From NCBI GenBank assembly GCA_018265615.1, contig JABLYX010000025.1, forward strand, positions 1-59,742: DNA of 59,742 bases. The letters are read 5' to 3'. The translations under genes and the position numbers were made by a program. The notes beneath the pieces are model-generated. The model saw nothing but the letters and a program-made list of their open reading frames with translations. It made no database searches and was not told the DNA's origin. Below, piece after piece: positions 31,942 to 40,036 of the stretch (position 1 is the first letter of the stretch; every line of letters starts with the position of its first letter). Source of the stretch: Lentisphaeria bacterium. Its GTDB lineage: Bacteria; Verrucomicrobiota; Lentisphaeria; Victivallales; Victivallaceae.

Positions 31942-33138
31942 ATGAGCAAGATTCACGCCGACCATGTTTTTACCTCCGAATCCGTTTCGGAAGGGCATCC
32001 CGATAAGGTGTGCGACCGGATTTCCGACGCAATCCTCGACGCCTGCCTCGTGCAGGATCCCGACAGCCGTGTCGCCTGCGAGACGTTGACCACGACGAAC
32101 CTTGTCGTCGTCTCCGGTGAAATTACGACCAAGGCTAAGATCAACTGGCAGGATGTCGCGCTTGACGCGATCCGCAAGATCGGTTATAACGACCCCAATG
32201 TCGGTTTTTGCGCCGACGATGCGAAAGTCATGGTCTGCGTCCACAGGCAGTCCCCCGATATCTCGCAGGGCGTGACCGAGGGGCAGGGGCTCTTCGCTGA
32301 ACAGGGCGCGGGCGACCAGGGCATGATGTTCGGCTATGCGTCGAACGAGACCCCGGCGTATATGCCGGCCCCGATCTATTATGCGCACAAAATTGTTGAA
32401 GAGCTTGCGCGGCTGCGCCACACCGAGTCGGAGAAGTACCGCTTTCTGCGCCCGGATTCGAAGAGCCAGGTTTCGATCCGTTACTCCAAGGGCAAGCCGG
32501 TCGCGCTGACCGCGGTTGTGGTTTCGCACCAGCATACGCCCGACATGGACGTCAAGTGGCTTGAAGCCCTCGTGAAGGAGGTCGTGAAGAAGGTCGTTCC
32601 GGCCGAGCTGCTGAATGACGACATCGTCTATTACGTGAATCCGACCGGCCGCTTCGAAATCGGCGGCCCGCACGGCGATACCGGTCTGACCGGCCGTAAG
32701 ATCATCGTCGACACTTACGGCGGCGTCGGCAGCCATGGCGGCGGCGCGTTTTCCGGCAAGGATCCTTCGAAGGTTGACCGTTCGGCCGCTTACATGTGCC
32801 GTTATATCGCGAAGAACATCGTTGCGGCCGGGCTGGCCGAGAAGTGCGAAGTTCAGGTCGCCTATGCGATCGGCGTGGCGGAACCGCTCTCGATCAACGT
32901 TGACACCTACGGGACCGGCAAGCTCGGGAGCGATCAGGATCTCGAGAAGGTGATCCGCAAGGTCTTCAGCCTGAAGCCGGCCGCCATCATCAAGGCGCTC
33001 GGGCTCAAGAAGCCGGGCAACGGCTGGTGTTATGCCGACACGGCGGCCTACGGCCATTTCGGCCGTCCGCAGTTCCCGTGGGAGAAGACCGACAGGACCG
33101 AAGAGCTGAAAGCCGCGGCCGCGGAGTACATGAAGTAA
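31942..33138 (+). CDS. metK: S-adenosylmethionine synthase
   Basis: 398 aa from ATG 31942, with CAGGAG upstream; an in-frame start 54 bp earlier adds unrelated residues. Motifs: SVSEGHPDKVCDRISDAILDA near residue 10, GAGDQGMMFGYASNE near 120 (mobile loop), GRFEIGGPHGDTGLTGRKII near 235, and GGGAFSGKDPSKVDRSAAYM near 265. It makes SAM from methionine and ATP. It starts an operon with adenosine kinase 4 bp on and adenosylhomocysteinase directly after, so one transcript makes SAM, hydrolyses SAH and removes the adenosine. Confidence 0.97.
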   Translation: MSKIHADHVFTSESVSEGHPDKVCDRISDAILDACLVQDPDSRVACETLTTTNLVVVSGEITTKAKINWQDVALDAIRKIGYNDPNVGFCADDAKVMVCVHRQSPDISQGVTEGQGLFAEQGAGDQGMMFGYASNETPAYMPAPIYYAHKIVEELARLRHTESEKYRFLRPDSKSQVSIRYSKGKPVALTAVVVSHQHTPDMDVKWLEALVKEVVKKVVPAELLNDDIVYYVNPTGRFEIGGPHGDTGLTGRKIIVDTYGGVGSHGGGAFSGKDPSKVDRSAAYMCRYIAKNIVAAGLAEKCEVQVAYAIGVAEPLSINVDTYGTGKLGSDQDLEKVIRKVFSLKPAAIIKALGLKKPGNGWCYADTAAYGHFGRPQFPWEKTDRTEELKAAAAEYMK

Positions 33139-33142
33139 GATC

Positions 33143-34165
33143 ATGGGAATTCTGAACGGACGCAATTCCGCGCAGGGAGGAACATTCCGGCTGCTCGGCG
33201 TCGGCTCGCCGCTGCTTGACATTCTCGTTCCGGTTGATGATGCGTTTCTCGAAACCATTCCCGGGGAGAAGGGCGGCATGATGATGGTCGAGGCGAAATT
33301 CCAGCAGTCGGTCCTCGACCGGTTGCCGGTGGAGCCCCGCCTTGTGCCGGGCGGTTCGACGGGCAACACGATTTTCGGGCTCGCGCACCTCGGTATGCCG
33401 GTGGCGATGTTCGGCAAGCTCGGGGATGACGGCAACGGGCGTTTCTTCCGCGGCAGGCTGCGTGAACTGGGCGGATCCGACGAGGAGTTCCTGGCGACTT
33501 CCGAAATGCCGACCGGAACATGCCTCTCGATGATTACGCCTGACGCGGAACGGACCATGCGTTCGGCGCTGGCTGCGTCCCTCCTCGTCAGGCCGGAGGA
33601 GGCGGAGGCGGTCGATTACACGAAGTATGACTTCGTCTACATCGAAGGGTATATGTTCTATTCGGCGATCATGCCGACTGTGCTGCGGAAGGCGAAGGAG
33701 GCCGGCTGCAAAGTCGGGATCGATCTGGCGAGTTTTGAAGTCGTCCGCGATTTCAAGGAGAGTCTGCCTTCGATTCTCCGGGAGTACGTCGATGTTATCA
33801 TGGCGAATGGAGAAGAGGCGGCGATGCTGCTCGGCGAAATGACGCCGGAAGAACAGCTCGACCGGCTCGCGTCGTGGTGCGAGGTCGCCGCCGTGAAGCT
33901 CGGGAAAAAGGGCGCCATCGTGAAGCGCGGGAACGAGACGGCGCGGATTCCGGCTCAGCTGGTTGAAAATCCGACCGATACGACTGCCGCGGGCGACCTC
34001 TGGGCGACCGGCTTCCTCTACGGACTGTATCGCGAAAAAAATCTGGCGGAGGCCGCGTTCTACGGTTCGCTCGTCAGTTCGGAAGTGGTCAAGGTGATCG
34101 GCTCCGAAATTCCGGATGAGCGTTGGGCCTACATCAAAAGCAGGATGAATGAAGGGACGAAATAG
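33143..34165 (+). CDS. PfkB-family adenosine kinase-like protein
   Basis: 340 aa. GVGSPLLDILVPVDDAFL at the N-terminus, LVPGGSTGNTIFGLAHLG near 70, GKLGDDGNGRFF, and the C-terminal signature DTTAAGDLWATGFLYG near 275 with the catalytic Asp (Ala replaces the first Gly of the common GAGD anion hole). This is the ribokinase fold with the adenosine kinase-like substrate region. Placement between metK and ahcY strongly suggests adenosine phosphorylation to AMP, pulling SAH hydrolysis forward. Specificity is inferred from context. Confidence 0.82.
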   Translation: MGILNGRNSAQGGTFRLLGVGSPLLDILVPVDDAFLETIPGEKGGMMMVEAKFQQSVLDRLPVEPRLVPGGSTGNTIFGLAHLGMPVAMFGKLGDDGNGRFFRGRLRELGGSDEEFLATSEMPTGTCLSMITPDAERTMRSALAASLLVRPEEAEAVDYTKYDFVYIEGYMFYSAIMPTVLRKAKEAGCKVGIDLASFEVVRDFKESLPSILREYVDVIMANGEEAAMLLGEMTPEEQLDRLASWCEVAAVKLGKKGAIVKRGNETARIPAQLVENPTDTTAAGDLWATGFLYGLYREKNLAEAAFYGSLVSSEVVKVIGSEIPDERWAYIKSRMNEGTK

Positions 34166-35572
34166 ATGGACTACAAGGTAAGAGACATCAGCCTGGCCGA
34201 TTTCGGCCGGAAAGAGATTGAAATCGCCGAGCAGGAGATGCCCGGCCTCATGGCGACCCGGGCGAAATACGGCCCGCTGCAGCCGCTGAAGGGCGTCAAG
34301 ATCATGGGCAGTCTGCACATGACGATCCAGACCGCCGTGCTCATTGAGACACTGAAAGCGCTCGGCGCGGACGTCCGCTGGGCGAGCTGCAATATTTTCT
34401 CGACGCAGGACCATGCGGCGGCGGCGATCGCGGCCGCCGGTGTTCCGGTCTTTGCCTGGAAGGGCGAGACGCTTGAGGAGTATTGGGAGTGCACGCTCCG
34501 CGCGCTGACCTGGCCGGACGGCTCCGGTCCGGACCAGATCGTCGACGACGGCGGCGATGCGACGCTGCTGATTCACCGCGGTTATGCGGCGGAGAACGAC
34601 GCGTCGATTCTCGACGTTCCGACCGAGGTCACCGAGCTCAGGATCATCAATGCGCTGCTGAAGAAGGTTCTCGCCGGGGATCCACAGCACTGGCACAAGG
34701 TCGCCGCGAACGTGAAGGGCGTCTCGGAGGAGACCACTACGGGAGTCCACCGCCTGATCCAGATGCAGGCGAAGGGCGAGCTGCTGTTCCCGGCGATCAA
34801 TGTGAACGACTCGGTTACGAAGAGCAAGTTCGATAATATCTACGGCTGCCGTCACAGCCTGACCGACGGAATCAAGCGCGCGCTCGACGTGATGCTCTCC
34901 GGCAAGACGGTCATGATCTGCGGTTATGGCGATGTGGGCAAGGGGTGCGCCGAGGCGATGCGCAATGAACGCGCCCGCGTACTGGTCAGCGAGATCGACC
35001 CGATCTGCGCGCTGCAGGCGTGCATGGCGGGCTTCCAGGTCTGCACGGTTGAAGATGCGCTGCCGTATGCGGACCTCTATGTCACGACCACCGGCAACTG
35101 CCGGATCATCACGGCCGAACACATGGCGAAGATGAAGGACCAGGCGATTGTCTGCAACATCGGTCACTTCGACGATGAGATCGAAGTCGCGAAGCTTGAG
35201 AACTGGCCCGGCGTCAAAAAGACGGTCATCAAGGGCAGCGAATGCCCGGTGAGCCGCTTCACGTTTGCCGATGGGCACAGCATCTATCTGCTGGCCGAAG
35301 GGCGGCTGGTGAACCTCGGCTGTGCGACGGGCCACCCGTCGTTCGTGATGTCGAACAGCTTCACGAACCAGACGCTCGCGCAGATCGACATCGCCCGCAA
35401 CGCGGGGCGCGAAGTCGGCGTCTACCTGATCGAGAAGAAGCTCGACGAAGAGGTTGCGCGGCTCCATCTCGGCAAGCTCGGCGCGAAGCTGACGAAGCTT
35501 ACGCCGGAGCAGGCGGAGTACATCGGTGTTCCGGTGGACGGCCCCTACAAGCCGGAGAGCTACCGCTACTAG
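34166..35572 (+). CDS. ahcY: Adenosylhomocysteinase
   Basis: 468 aa, directly after the kinase stop. Motifs: MGSLHMTIQTAVLIETL near residue 47, SCNIFSTQDHAAAAIA near 75, NVNDSVTKSKFDN near 200, the NAD loop ICGYGDVGKGCAEAM near 250, GHFDDEI near 330 and the C-terminus KPESYRY with the conserved Lys-Tyr pair. It splits SAH to adenosine and homocysteine. The long form (with the ~40-residue insert) is typical of many bacteria. Confidence 0.97.
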   Translation: MDYKVRDISLADFGRKEIEIAEQEMPGLMATRAKYGPLQPLKGVKIMGSLHMTIQTAVLIETLKALGADVRWASCNIFSTQDHAAAAIAAAGVPVFAWKGETLEEYWECTLRALTWPDGSGPDQIVDDGGDATLLIHRGYAAENDASILDVPTEVTELRIINALLKKVLAGDPQHWHKVAANVKGVSEETTTGVHRLIQMQAKGELLFPAINVNDSVTKSKFDNIYGCRHSLTDGIKRALDVMLSGKTVMICGYGDVGKGCAEAMRNERARVLVSEIDPICALQACMAGFQVCTVEDALPYADLYVTTTGNCRIITAEHMAKMKDQAIVCNIGHFDDEIEVAKLENWPGVKKTVIKGSECPVSRFTFADGHSIYLLAEGRLVNLGCATGHPSFVMSNSFTNQTLAQIDIARNAGREVGVYLIEKKLDEEVARLHLGKLGAKLTKLTPEQAEYIGVPVDGPYKPESYRY

Positions 35573-35577
35573 AGAAC

Positions 35578-35702
35578 AACGGAACCGCCCGCCGCGGCGG
35601 CCATGAAGGGATTGCACGATGAATCGGAACTCATTCGAGAGAGGAATCCCCCGCGTCACCGACGCGGGCGTGACCGGCAGGGCCTGAGCTGCCGGTTCCG
35701 TT
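35578..35702 (+). promoter_or_regulatory. Structured thrS leader with two competing pairings
   Basis: AACGGAACCG (35578-35587) can pair perfectly with CGGTTCCGTT (35693-35702). The last four bases used from 35693 are also needed by hairpin ACCGGCAG (35673-35680) with CTGCCGGT (35689-35696). The two cannot form together. A third hairpin, CCCGCGTC (35650-35657) with GACGCGGG (35661-35668), fits in both states. There is no T tract, so control would be at translation or by a protein. thrS begins 40 bp later. Confidence 0.55.
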
Positions 35703-35741
35703 CTGGTATAAGTATGGTTGAATAGAAGGTTTACGATTATT

Positions 35742-37472
35742 ATGAGCGATTATCCTTTGGAAACGATCCGCCACAGTGCGGCTCACGTGATGGCCGCGGC
35801 GGTGCAGAAACTCTACCCGGATGCGAAGTTCGACATCGGTCCCGCGACCGACAACGGCTTCTACTACGATTTCGACATGGAGCACCGCCTCGTCAACGAG
35901 GACCTGAAAGAGATCGAAAAGCAGATGAAGAAGCTGATCGGCCGCAAGCTGCCGTTCGAGCACTTCGAGCTCACCCGCGAAGAGGCCGAAAAGATGTTGA
36001 AGGAGGCGGACCAGCCTTACAAGCTTGAGCGTCTCGCGGATATCCCGGAGGGCGAAAAGATCGGTTTCTACAAGACCGGCGATTTCGTTGATCTCTGCCG
36101 GGGGCCGCACGTTTCGAATTCCGGCGACATCGGAGCGGTGAAGCTGCTTTCGATCGCAGGCAGCTACTTCCGCGGGGATGAGAAGAACAAGATGCTCCAG
36201 CGTATCTACGGAACCGCTTTCGCAAGCGAAGCCGATCTCAAGGAGCATATCCGCATGCAGGAGGAGGCCGCGAAGCGCGACCACCGCAAGCTCGGACAGG
36301 AGCTCGATCTTTTCAGCTTCTCGGAGAATGTCGGCCCCGGCCTCGTGCTCTGGCATCCGAAGGGGGCGTTTATCCGCCACACGTTTGAGACGTTCTGGAA
36401 GGAAGAGCACTATAAGAACGGCTACCAGCTGCTCTATACGCCGCACATCGGCCAGAGCGTTCTCTGGGAGACGAGCGGACACCTTGATTTCTATAAAGAG
36501 GGCATGTACTCCTCGATGCAGATCGACGAAAAGGATTACTACGTCAAGCCGATGAACTGTCCGTTCCACATCGAGGTCTACCAGTCTCGGCTGCGCTCGT
36601 ACCGTGAGCTGCCGCTGCGCTGGGCCGAGCTCGGGACGGTCTACCGTTATGAGAAATCCGGCGCGCTGCACGGGCTGCTGCGCGTCCGCGGGTTCACGCA
36701 GGACGACTCGCACATCATCTGCACCCCGGAGCAGATCGAAGATGAGATCGCCGAGGTGCTGCGCTTCAGCCTCTATATCTGGAAATGCTTCGGTTTCAGT
36801 GATATCAAGCCGTATCTCTCGACCCGCCCGGCCAAGGCGGTCGGAGAGCCGGAGCGTTGGGAGAAGGCGATCATCTCCCTGCGGAAGGCGGTCGACAAGC
36901 TCGGGCTCGAATGCGAGGTCGACGAGGGCGGCGGCGCGTTCTACGGCCCGAAGATCGACTTGAAGGTCAAGGACGCGATCGGCCGCGAATGGCAGACGGC
37001 GACGATCCAGTTCGACTTCAACCTGCCGGAGCGGTTCGACATGACCTATATCGGCGAGGACGGCAGAAAGCACCGGCCGTTCATGGTGCACCGGGCGCTG
37101 ATGGGCTCGCTTGAGCGCTTCTTCGGCATCCTGATCGAGCAGTATGCGGGCGCGTTCCCGATGTGGCTCGCGCCGGAGCAGGCGCGGGTGCTGCCGGTTT
37201 CGGAGAAGCTGCTCGACTACGCGAAGAAGCTCGAGCTTGAGCTGCGCCAGAGGGGATTCCGGGTCGAGACCGACGTGCGTGCCTCGAGCCTTGGTGCGAA
37301 GATCAAGGACGCGCGCAATGAACGCATTCCGTATCTGCTCGTCGTCGGCGAGCGCGAGGCGGAAGAGGGTACGGTCGCCGTCCGGAACCGCCGCGAAGGG
37401 GAGCTCGGAACGCTTTCCATCGAACAACTTGCGGAAAAAATGCGTTACGAGGTTGAAAATAAGATTGTTTAA
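35742..37472 (+). CDS. thrS: Threonyl-tRNA synthetase lacking the TGS domain
   Basis: 576 aa from ATG 35742 with GAAGG upstream. The protein begins at the editing domain: RHSAAHVMAAA near residue 12, CRGPHV near 118 (HxxxH and CxxxH sites both present), so mischarged Ser-tRNA editing should work. Catalytic parts: VKPMNCPFHIEVY with the zinc Cys, RYEKSGALHGLLRVRGFTQDD (motif 2 region, residues ~308-328), HRALMGSLERFFGIL (motif 3) and the anticodon-binding end. The N-terminal TGS (N1) domain of the E. coli enzyme is absent, and the 169 bp before the start is too short to encode it. Known in some lineages. infC, rpmI and rplT follow. Confidence 0.94.
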   Translation: MSDYPLETIRHSAAHVMAAAVQKLYPDAKFDIGPATDNGFYYDFDMEHRLVNEDLKEIEKQMKKLIGRKLPFEHFELTREEAEKMLKEADQPYKLERLADIPEGEKIGFYKTGDFVDLCRGPHVSNSGDIGAVKLLSIAGSYFRGDEKNKMLQRIYGTAFASEADLKEHIRMQEEAAKRDHRKLGQELDLFSFSENVGPGLVLWHPKGAFIRHTFETFWKEEHYKNGYQLLYTPHIGQSVLWETSGHLDFYKEGMYSSMQIDEKDYYVKPMNCPFHIEVYQSRLRSYRELPLRWAELGTVYRYEKSGALHGLLRVRGFTQDDSHIICTPEQIEDEIAEVLRFSLYIWKCFGFSDIKPYLSTRPAKAVGEPERWEKAIISLRKAVDKLGLECEVDEGGGAFYGPKIDLKVKDAIGREWQTATIQFDFNLPERFDMTYIGEDGRKHRPFMVHRALMGSLERFFGILIEQYAGAFPMWLAPEQARVLPVSEKLLDYAKKLELELRQRGFRVETDVRASSLGAKIKDARNERIPYLLVVGEREAEEGTVAVRNRREGELGTLSIEQLAEKMRYEVENKIV

Positions 37473-37562
37473 AGTATTGTATGAAACACGACAAACCGCG
37501 CCGGGGTGTCTCCGGCGCGGGAGCATAGCAGAAGAGCTGACTACTGGAAGGAGGGTATCGCT

Positions 37563-38072
37563 ATTGCTAAGTTGTTGAAACCCAATGATCGTACATTCAC
37601 CGCGGATCAGGTCCGTCTGATCGGGCCGGAAGGCGAACAGATGGATGTGGTGTCGCTGGCGAAGGCGCGGGAGATGGCGCATGATGCCGGGTTGGATCTG
37701 GTTCTGGTTTCGGACCGCTCCACGCCGCCGGTTGTCCGCATTATGAATTTCGGCAAGCTTCAGTATGAACAGAAGAAGAATCTGAAGGCGCAGCGCAAGA
37801 ATTCCGCCGCGCAGAAGCTGAAGGAAGTCAAATTCCATGTGAACATCGACAGCCATGATTACGAGACAAAAATCAAACATGCGCTTGACTTTTTGGATAA
37901 AGGGTGTAGATTAAAAGTCACTCTGGCGCTTCGCGGCCGTGAAATGGCCCATCAGGATCTGGCTTTCCAGCTGATGGATCAGGTGATGGCCGAGTTGGCT
38001 CCGTACGCGGATGCTGACGGGAAACCGAAGATGCTGGGGCGGAATATTTCAGTGAATTTCGCTCCGAAATAA
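37563..38072 (+). CDS. infC: Translation initiation factor IF-3, AUU start
   Basis: 169 aa when started at ATT 37563. AAGGAGGG (37548-37555) sits 7 bases before it, ideal spacing, and the next residues AKLLKPNDRTF match the usual IF-3 N-terminus. No ATG or GTG with such a site exists; a GTG 57 bp upstream would add an unrelated stretch. AUU starts on infC are known in enterobacteria and let IF-3 repress its own synthesis. Family motifs: NDRTFTADQVRLIGPEGEQM, PPVVRIMNFGKLQYEQKKN, KEVKFHVNIDSHDY and GRNISVNFAPK. IF-3 binds the 30S subunit and checks start codons. Confidence 0.95.
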   Translation: MAKLLKPNDRTFTADQVRLIGPEGEQMDVVSLAKAREMAHDAGLDLVLVSDRSTPPVVRIMNFGKLQYEQKKNLKAQRKNSAAQKLKEVKFHVNIDSHDYETKIKHALDFLDKGCRLKVTLALRGREMAHQDLAFQLMDQVMAELAPYADADGKPKMLGRNISVNFAPK

Positions 38073-38088
38073 GAGCGTGATATGAAGC

Positions 38089-38120
38089 GTCGCAGCCGGT
38101 AGAGCATTGACCGGCTCGAC
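38089..38120 (+). other. Hairpin in the infC-rpmI gap
   Basis: GTCG-(C)-AGCCGG pairs with CCGGCT-CGAC (38111-38120), with one bulged base. No T tract follows. In other bacteria this gap carries sites for control by ribosomal protein L20; whether this hairpin does so is unknown. Confidence 0.4.
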
Positions 38121-38156
38121 GGAAACAAATCCTTACATGCAAGGAAGGAAAGAACA

Positions 38157-38357
38157 ATGCCGAAGCTGAAGACCAGAAAATGTGCCGCGAAGCGGCTCAA
38201 GCAGACCGGAACCGGCAAGTTCCGGCACCACAAGGCCGGCGCCCGACACCTGAAGTCGTCCAAGAACGCCAAGCGCCGTCGTCGTCTCCGTCAGGACGGA
38301 GCCGTGAAGTCGACCGAAATGAGCCGGATCAAGGCCGCGCTCCCGTACGGTCTCTAA
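38157..38357 (+). CDS. rpmI: 50S ribosomal protein L35
   Basis: 66 aa. Classic L35: MPKLKTRKCAAKRLKQTG, RHHKAGARHLKSSKNAKRRRRL, ending with RIKAALPYGL. Very basic. AAGGAAGGAAAG upstream. The order infC-rpmI-rplT is conserved in most bacteria. Confidence 0.97.
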   Translation: MPKLKTRKCAAKRLKQTGTGKFRHHKAGARHLKSSKNAKRRRRLRQDGAVKSTEMSRIKAALPYGL

Positions 38358-38382
38358 TTCAAAAACGACGGAGGAATAGAAC

Positions 38383-38733
38383 ATGTCGAGAGTCACTTAT
38401 GCCGTGCCGTCGCGCAAGCGCCGCAAGCGTACGCTGGAGCGCGCGAAGGGTTTTTACGGGAACGCGAGCAAGAACATCCGTACCGTGTACGATGCCGTCG
38501 ACAAGGCGGGCGTTCATGCGTACAAGGGCCGCAAGCAGAAGAAGCAGCAGTATCGCGGCCTCTGGATCGTGCGCATCAACGCCGCCTGCCGCGCGCTGGA
38601 TGTGAATTACAGCAAGTTCATGAACGGGCTCAAGAAAGCGAATATCGAGCTGAACCGCAAGGTTCTCGCCGATCTCGCGGTCAATGAACCTGCGGAGTTT
38701 AAGGCCCTGGTGGAAAAAGTCACCCAGGCCTGA
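38383..38733 (+). CDS. rplT: 50S ribosomal protein L20
   Basis: 116 aa, normal length. SRKRRKRTLERAKGFYG near the start, ASKNIRTVYDAVDKA, then QYRGLWIVRINAACRALDV and the globular end with LNRKVLADLAVNEP. It assembles early into the 50S subunit and in many bacteria represses its own operon. GGAGGAATAG precedes the start. The candidate pheST attenuator begins 12 bp after the stop. Confidence 0.97.
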   Translation: MSRVTYAVPSRKRRKRTLERAKGFYGNASKNIRTVYDAVDKAGVHAYKGRKQKKQQYRGLWIVRINAACRALDVNYSKFMNGLKKANIELNRKVLADLAVNEPAEFKALVEKVTQA

Positions 38734-38745
38734 GGCTCGTAATAC

Positions 38746-38817
38746 ATGCTGATACAGCTTGAAGGTGGTGACTTTTTTCACCGGCTTCAAGCTGTTTTTG
38801 CTTTTTGTAAGGCATGA
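38746..38817 (+). CDS. Candidate Phe-rich leader peptide of pheST
   Basis: A 23-codon frame reading MLIQLEGGDFFHRLQAVFAF then CKA and TGA. Four codons are Phe, including a tandem TTT TTT at 38773-38778. GAGG lies 10 bases before the ATG. The frame runs through the terminator-like hairpin (38754-38795), with the tandem Phe codons between its two arms. A ribosome stalled there for lack of charged Phe-tRNA would cover the 5' arm and prevent termination. E. coli controls pheST in a comparable way through the pheM peptide. No antiterminator partner has been identified. Confidence 0.5.
   Translation: MLIQLEGGDFFHRLQAVFAFCKA
38754..38811 (+). terminator. Terminator or attenuator between rplT and pheS
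   Basis: ACAGCTTGAAG (38754-38764) and CTTCAAGCTGT (38785-38795) form a perfect 11 bp stem, with a smaller GGTG/CACC inside, followed by TTTTTGCTTTTT. It ends the rplT transcript fully or, with the leader frame above, conditionally. Confidence 0.88.
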
Positions 38818-38990
38818 AATGATGATAATGACGGATTGTATGAGGCGATTTAGCCGCCGCCGCCCGATGCACCGAGGCCGCCCGGAAAAGACGGGTTCGG
38901 GTCATCCGGCGGCGGGAGTGTCTGCCGGAATTCGGAATTGAACCGCCGCGGAGGCGGCGTTGTGGATATACTTCAGGAACAGAGAATCTT

Positions 38991-40010
38991 ATGAACGCGA
39001 TCATTGAAAAAATCAACAGGGCGCTGGAAGAGGCGGAGGCGAAAGCCGCCGTGGCTGCCGACGCCGCCGCCGTAGAGCAGATCCGGATCGATTACCTCGG
39101 GCGCAACGGGCTGTTTCCGGCGCTGTCGAAGGAGATGGGGAGCGTCGCCCCCGAAGAGCGCAAGGATACCGGGCGCGCCTTCAACGAGGGACGCAACAAG
39201 GTCCAGGCCATGATCGACGGAGCGGCGGCGCGCCTTGCGTCGGCTCCGGAGGCCGCAGGGAGCGCGATCGACCTGTCGCTGCCGGGACGGCGTTGGAGCT
39301 GCGGACACAAGCATCCGGTCACGATCGTTGCGGACGAATGCGCGAGCCTTTTCCGCCGCATGGGTTTCATCGTCTCCGAAGGGCCGGAGATCGAGGATAT
39401 TTTCCATAACTTCGATGCGCTGAACACGCCGATGGACCATCCCTCGCGCGATCCGCAGGACACGTTCTACTTCGAGGACGGCCGTATCCTGCGCACGCAG
39501 ACCAGCCCCGTGCAGATCCGCACGATGGAGTCGCATGAGCCGCCGGTCCGCATTGTCGCGCCGGGGCGCGTGTTCCGCCGCGACACGCCGGACGCGACGC
39601 ACGGAATGAACTTTCATCAGATCGAAGGGCTCTACATCGACAGGAATGTCTCGATGGCGGACCTGAAAAGCGTGCTGCGCACGTTTGCCACTGAGATGTA
39701 CGGGCCGAAGGTGAAGATCCGGTTGCGGCCGCACTTCTTCCCGTTCACCGAGCCGTCGGTCGAATATGACTTTTCCTGCATCATGTGCGGCGGCAAAGGG
39801 TGCCCGGTCTGCAAGAACTCCGGCTGGATCGAGATCGCCGGCGCGGGGATGGTCGATCCCGCGGTGCTGAAGAACGTCGGGTACGACCCGGAAATCTGGA
39901 GCGGCTATGCGTTCGGGCTCGGCATCGAACGGCTCGCGATGCTGCGTTACCGGATTCCGGATCTGCGGTATCTGTATGAGAACGACGTTCGTTTCCTCGA
40001 ACAATTCTGA
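38991..40010 (+). CDS. pheS: Phenylalanyl-tRNA synthetase alpha subunit
   Basis: 339 aa. An N-terminal coiled coil (residues ~1-85) binds tRNA. The catalytic core shows DALNTPMDHPSRDPQDTFY near 144, RTQTSPVQIR, FRRDTPDATHGMNFHQIEG (motif 2) and AFGLGIERLAMLRYRIPD (motif 3), ending with the conserved FLEQF. It forms the alpha2beta2 enzyme with PheT, 26 bp downstream. AGGA lies upstream of the start at 38991. Confidence 0.97.
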   Translation: MNAIIEKINRALEEAEAKAAVAADAAAVEQIRIDYLGRNGLFPALSKEMGSVAPEERKDTGRAFNEGRNKVQAMIDGAAARLASAPEAAGSAIDLSLPGRRWSCGHKHPVTIVADECASLFRRMGFIVSEGPEIEDIFHNFDALNTPMDHPSRDPQDTFYFEDGRILRTQTSPVQIRTMESHEPPVRIVAPGRVFRRDTPDATHGMNFHQIEGLYIDRNVSMADLKSVLRTFATEMYGPKVKIRLRPHFFPFTEPSVEYDFSCIMCGGKGCPVCKNSGWIEIAGAGMVDPAVLKNVGYDPEIWSGYAFGLGIERLAMLRYRIPDLRYLYENDVRFLEQF

Positions 40011-40036
40011 ACTGCTGAAAAGAGGATTGATCCCAA

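Noticed and set aside
24886..35659. Very long minus-strand frames opposite pckG, metK-ahcY and (further on) thrS
   Set aside because: All mirror strongly biased genes on the plus strand; their translations are Arg/His/Asp-rich and repetitive without domains.
35573..35741. T-box leader of thrS
   Set aside because: The GGNACCGCG-type antiterminator motif and the stem I features are not present in the right order, and there is no terminator T tract.
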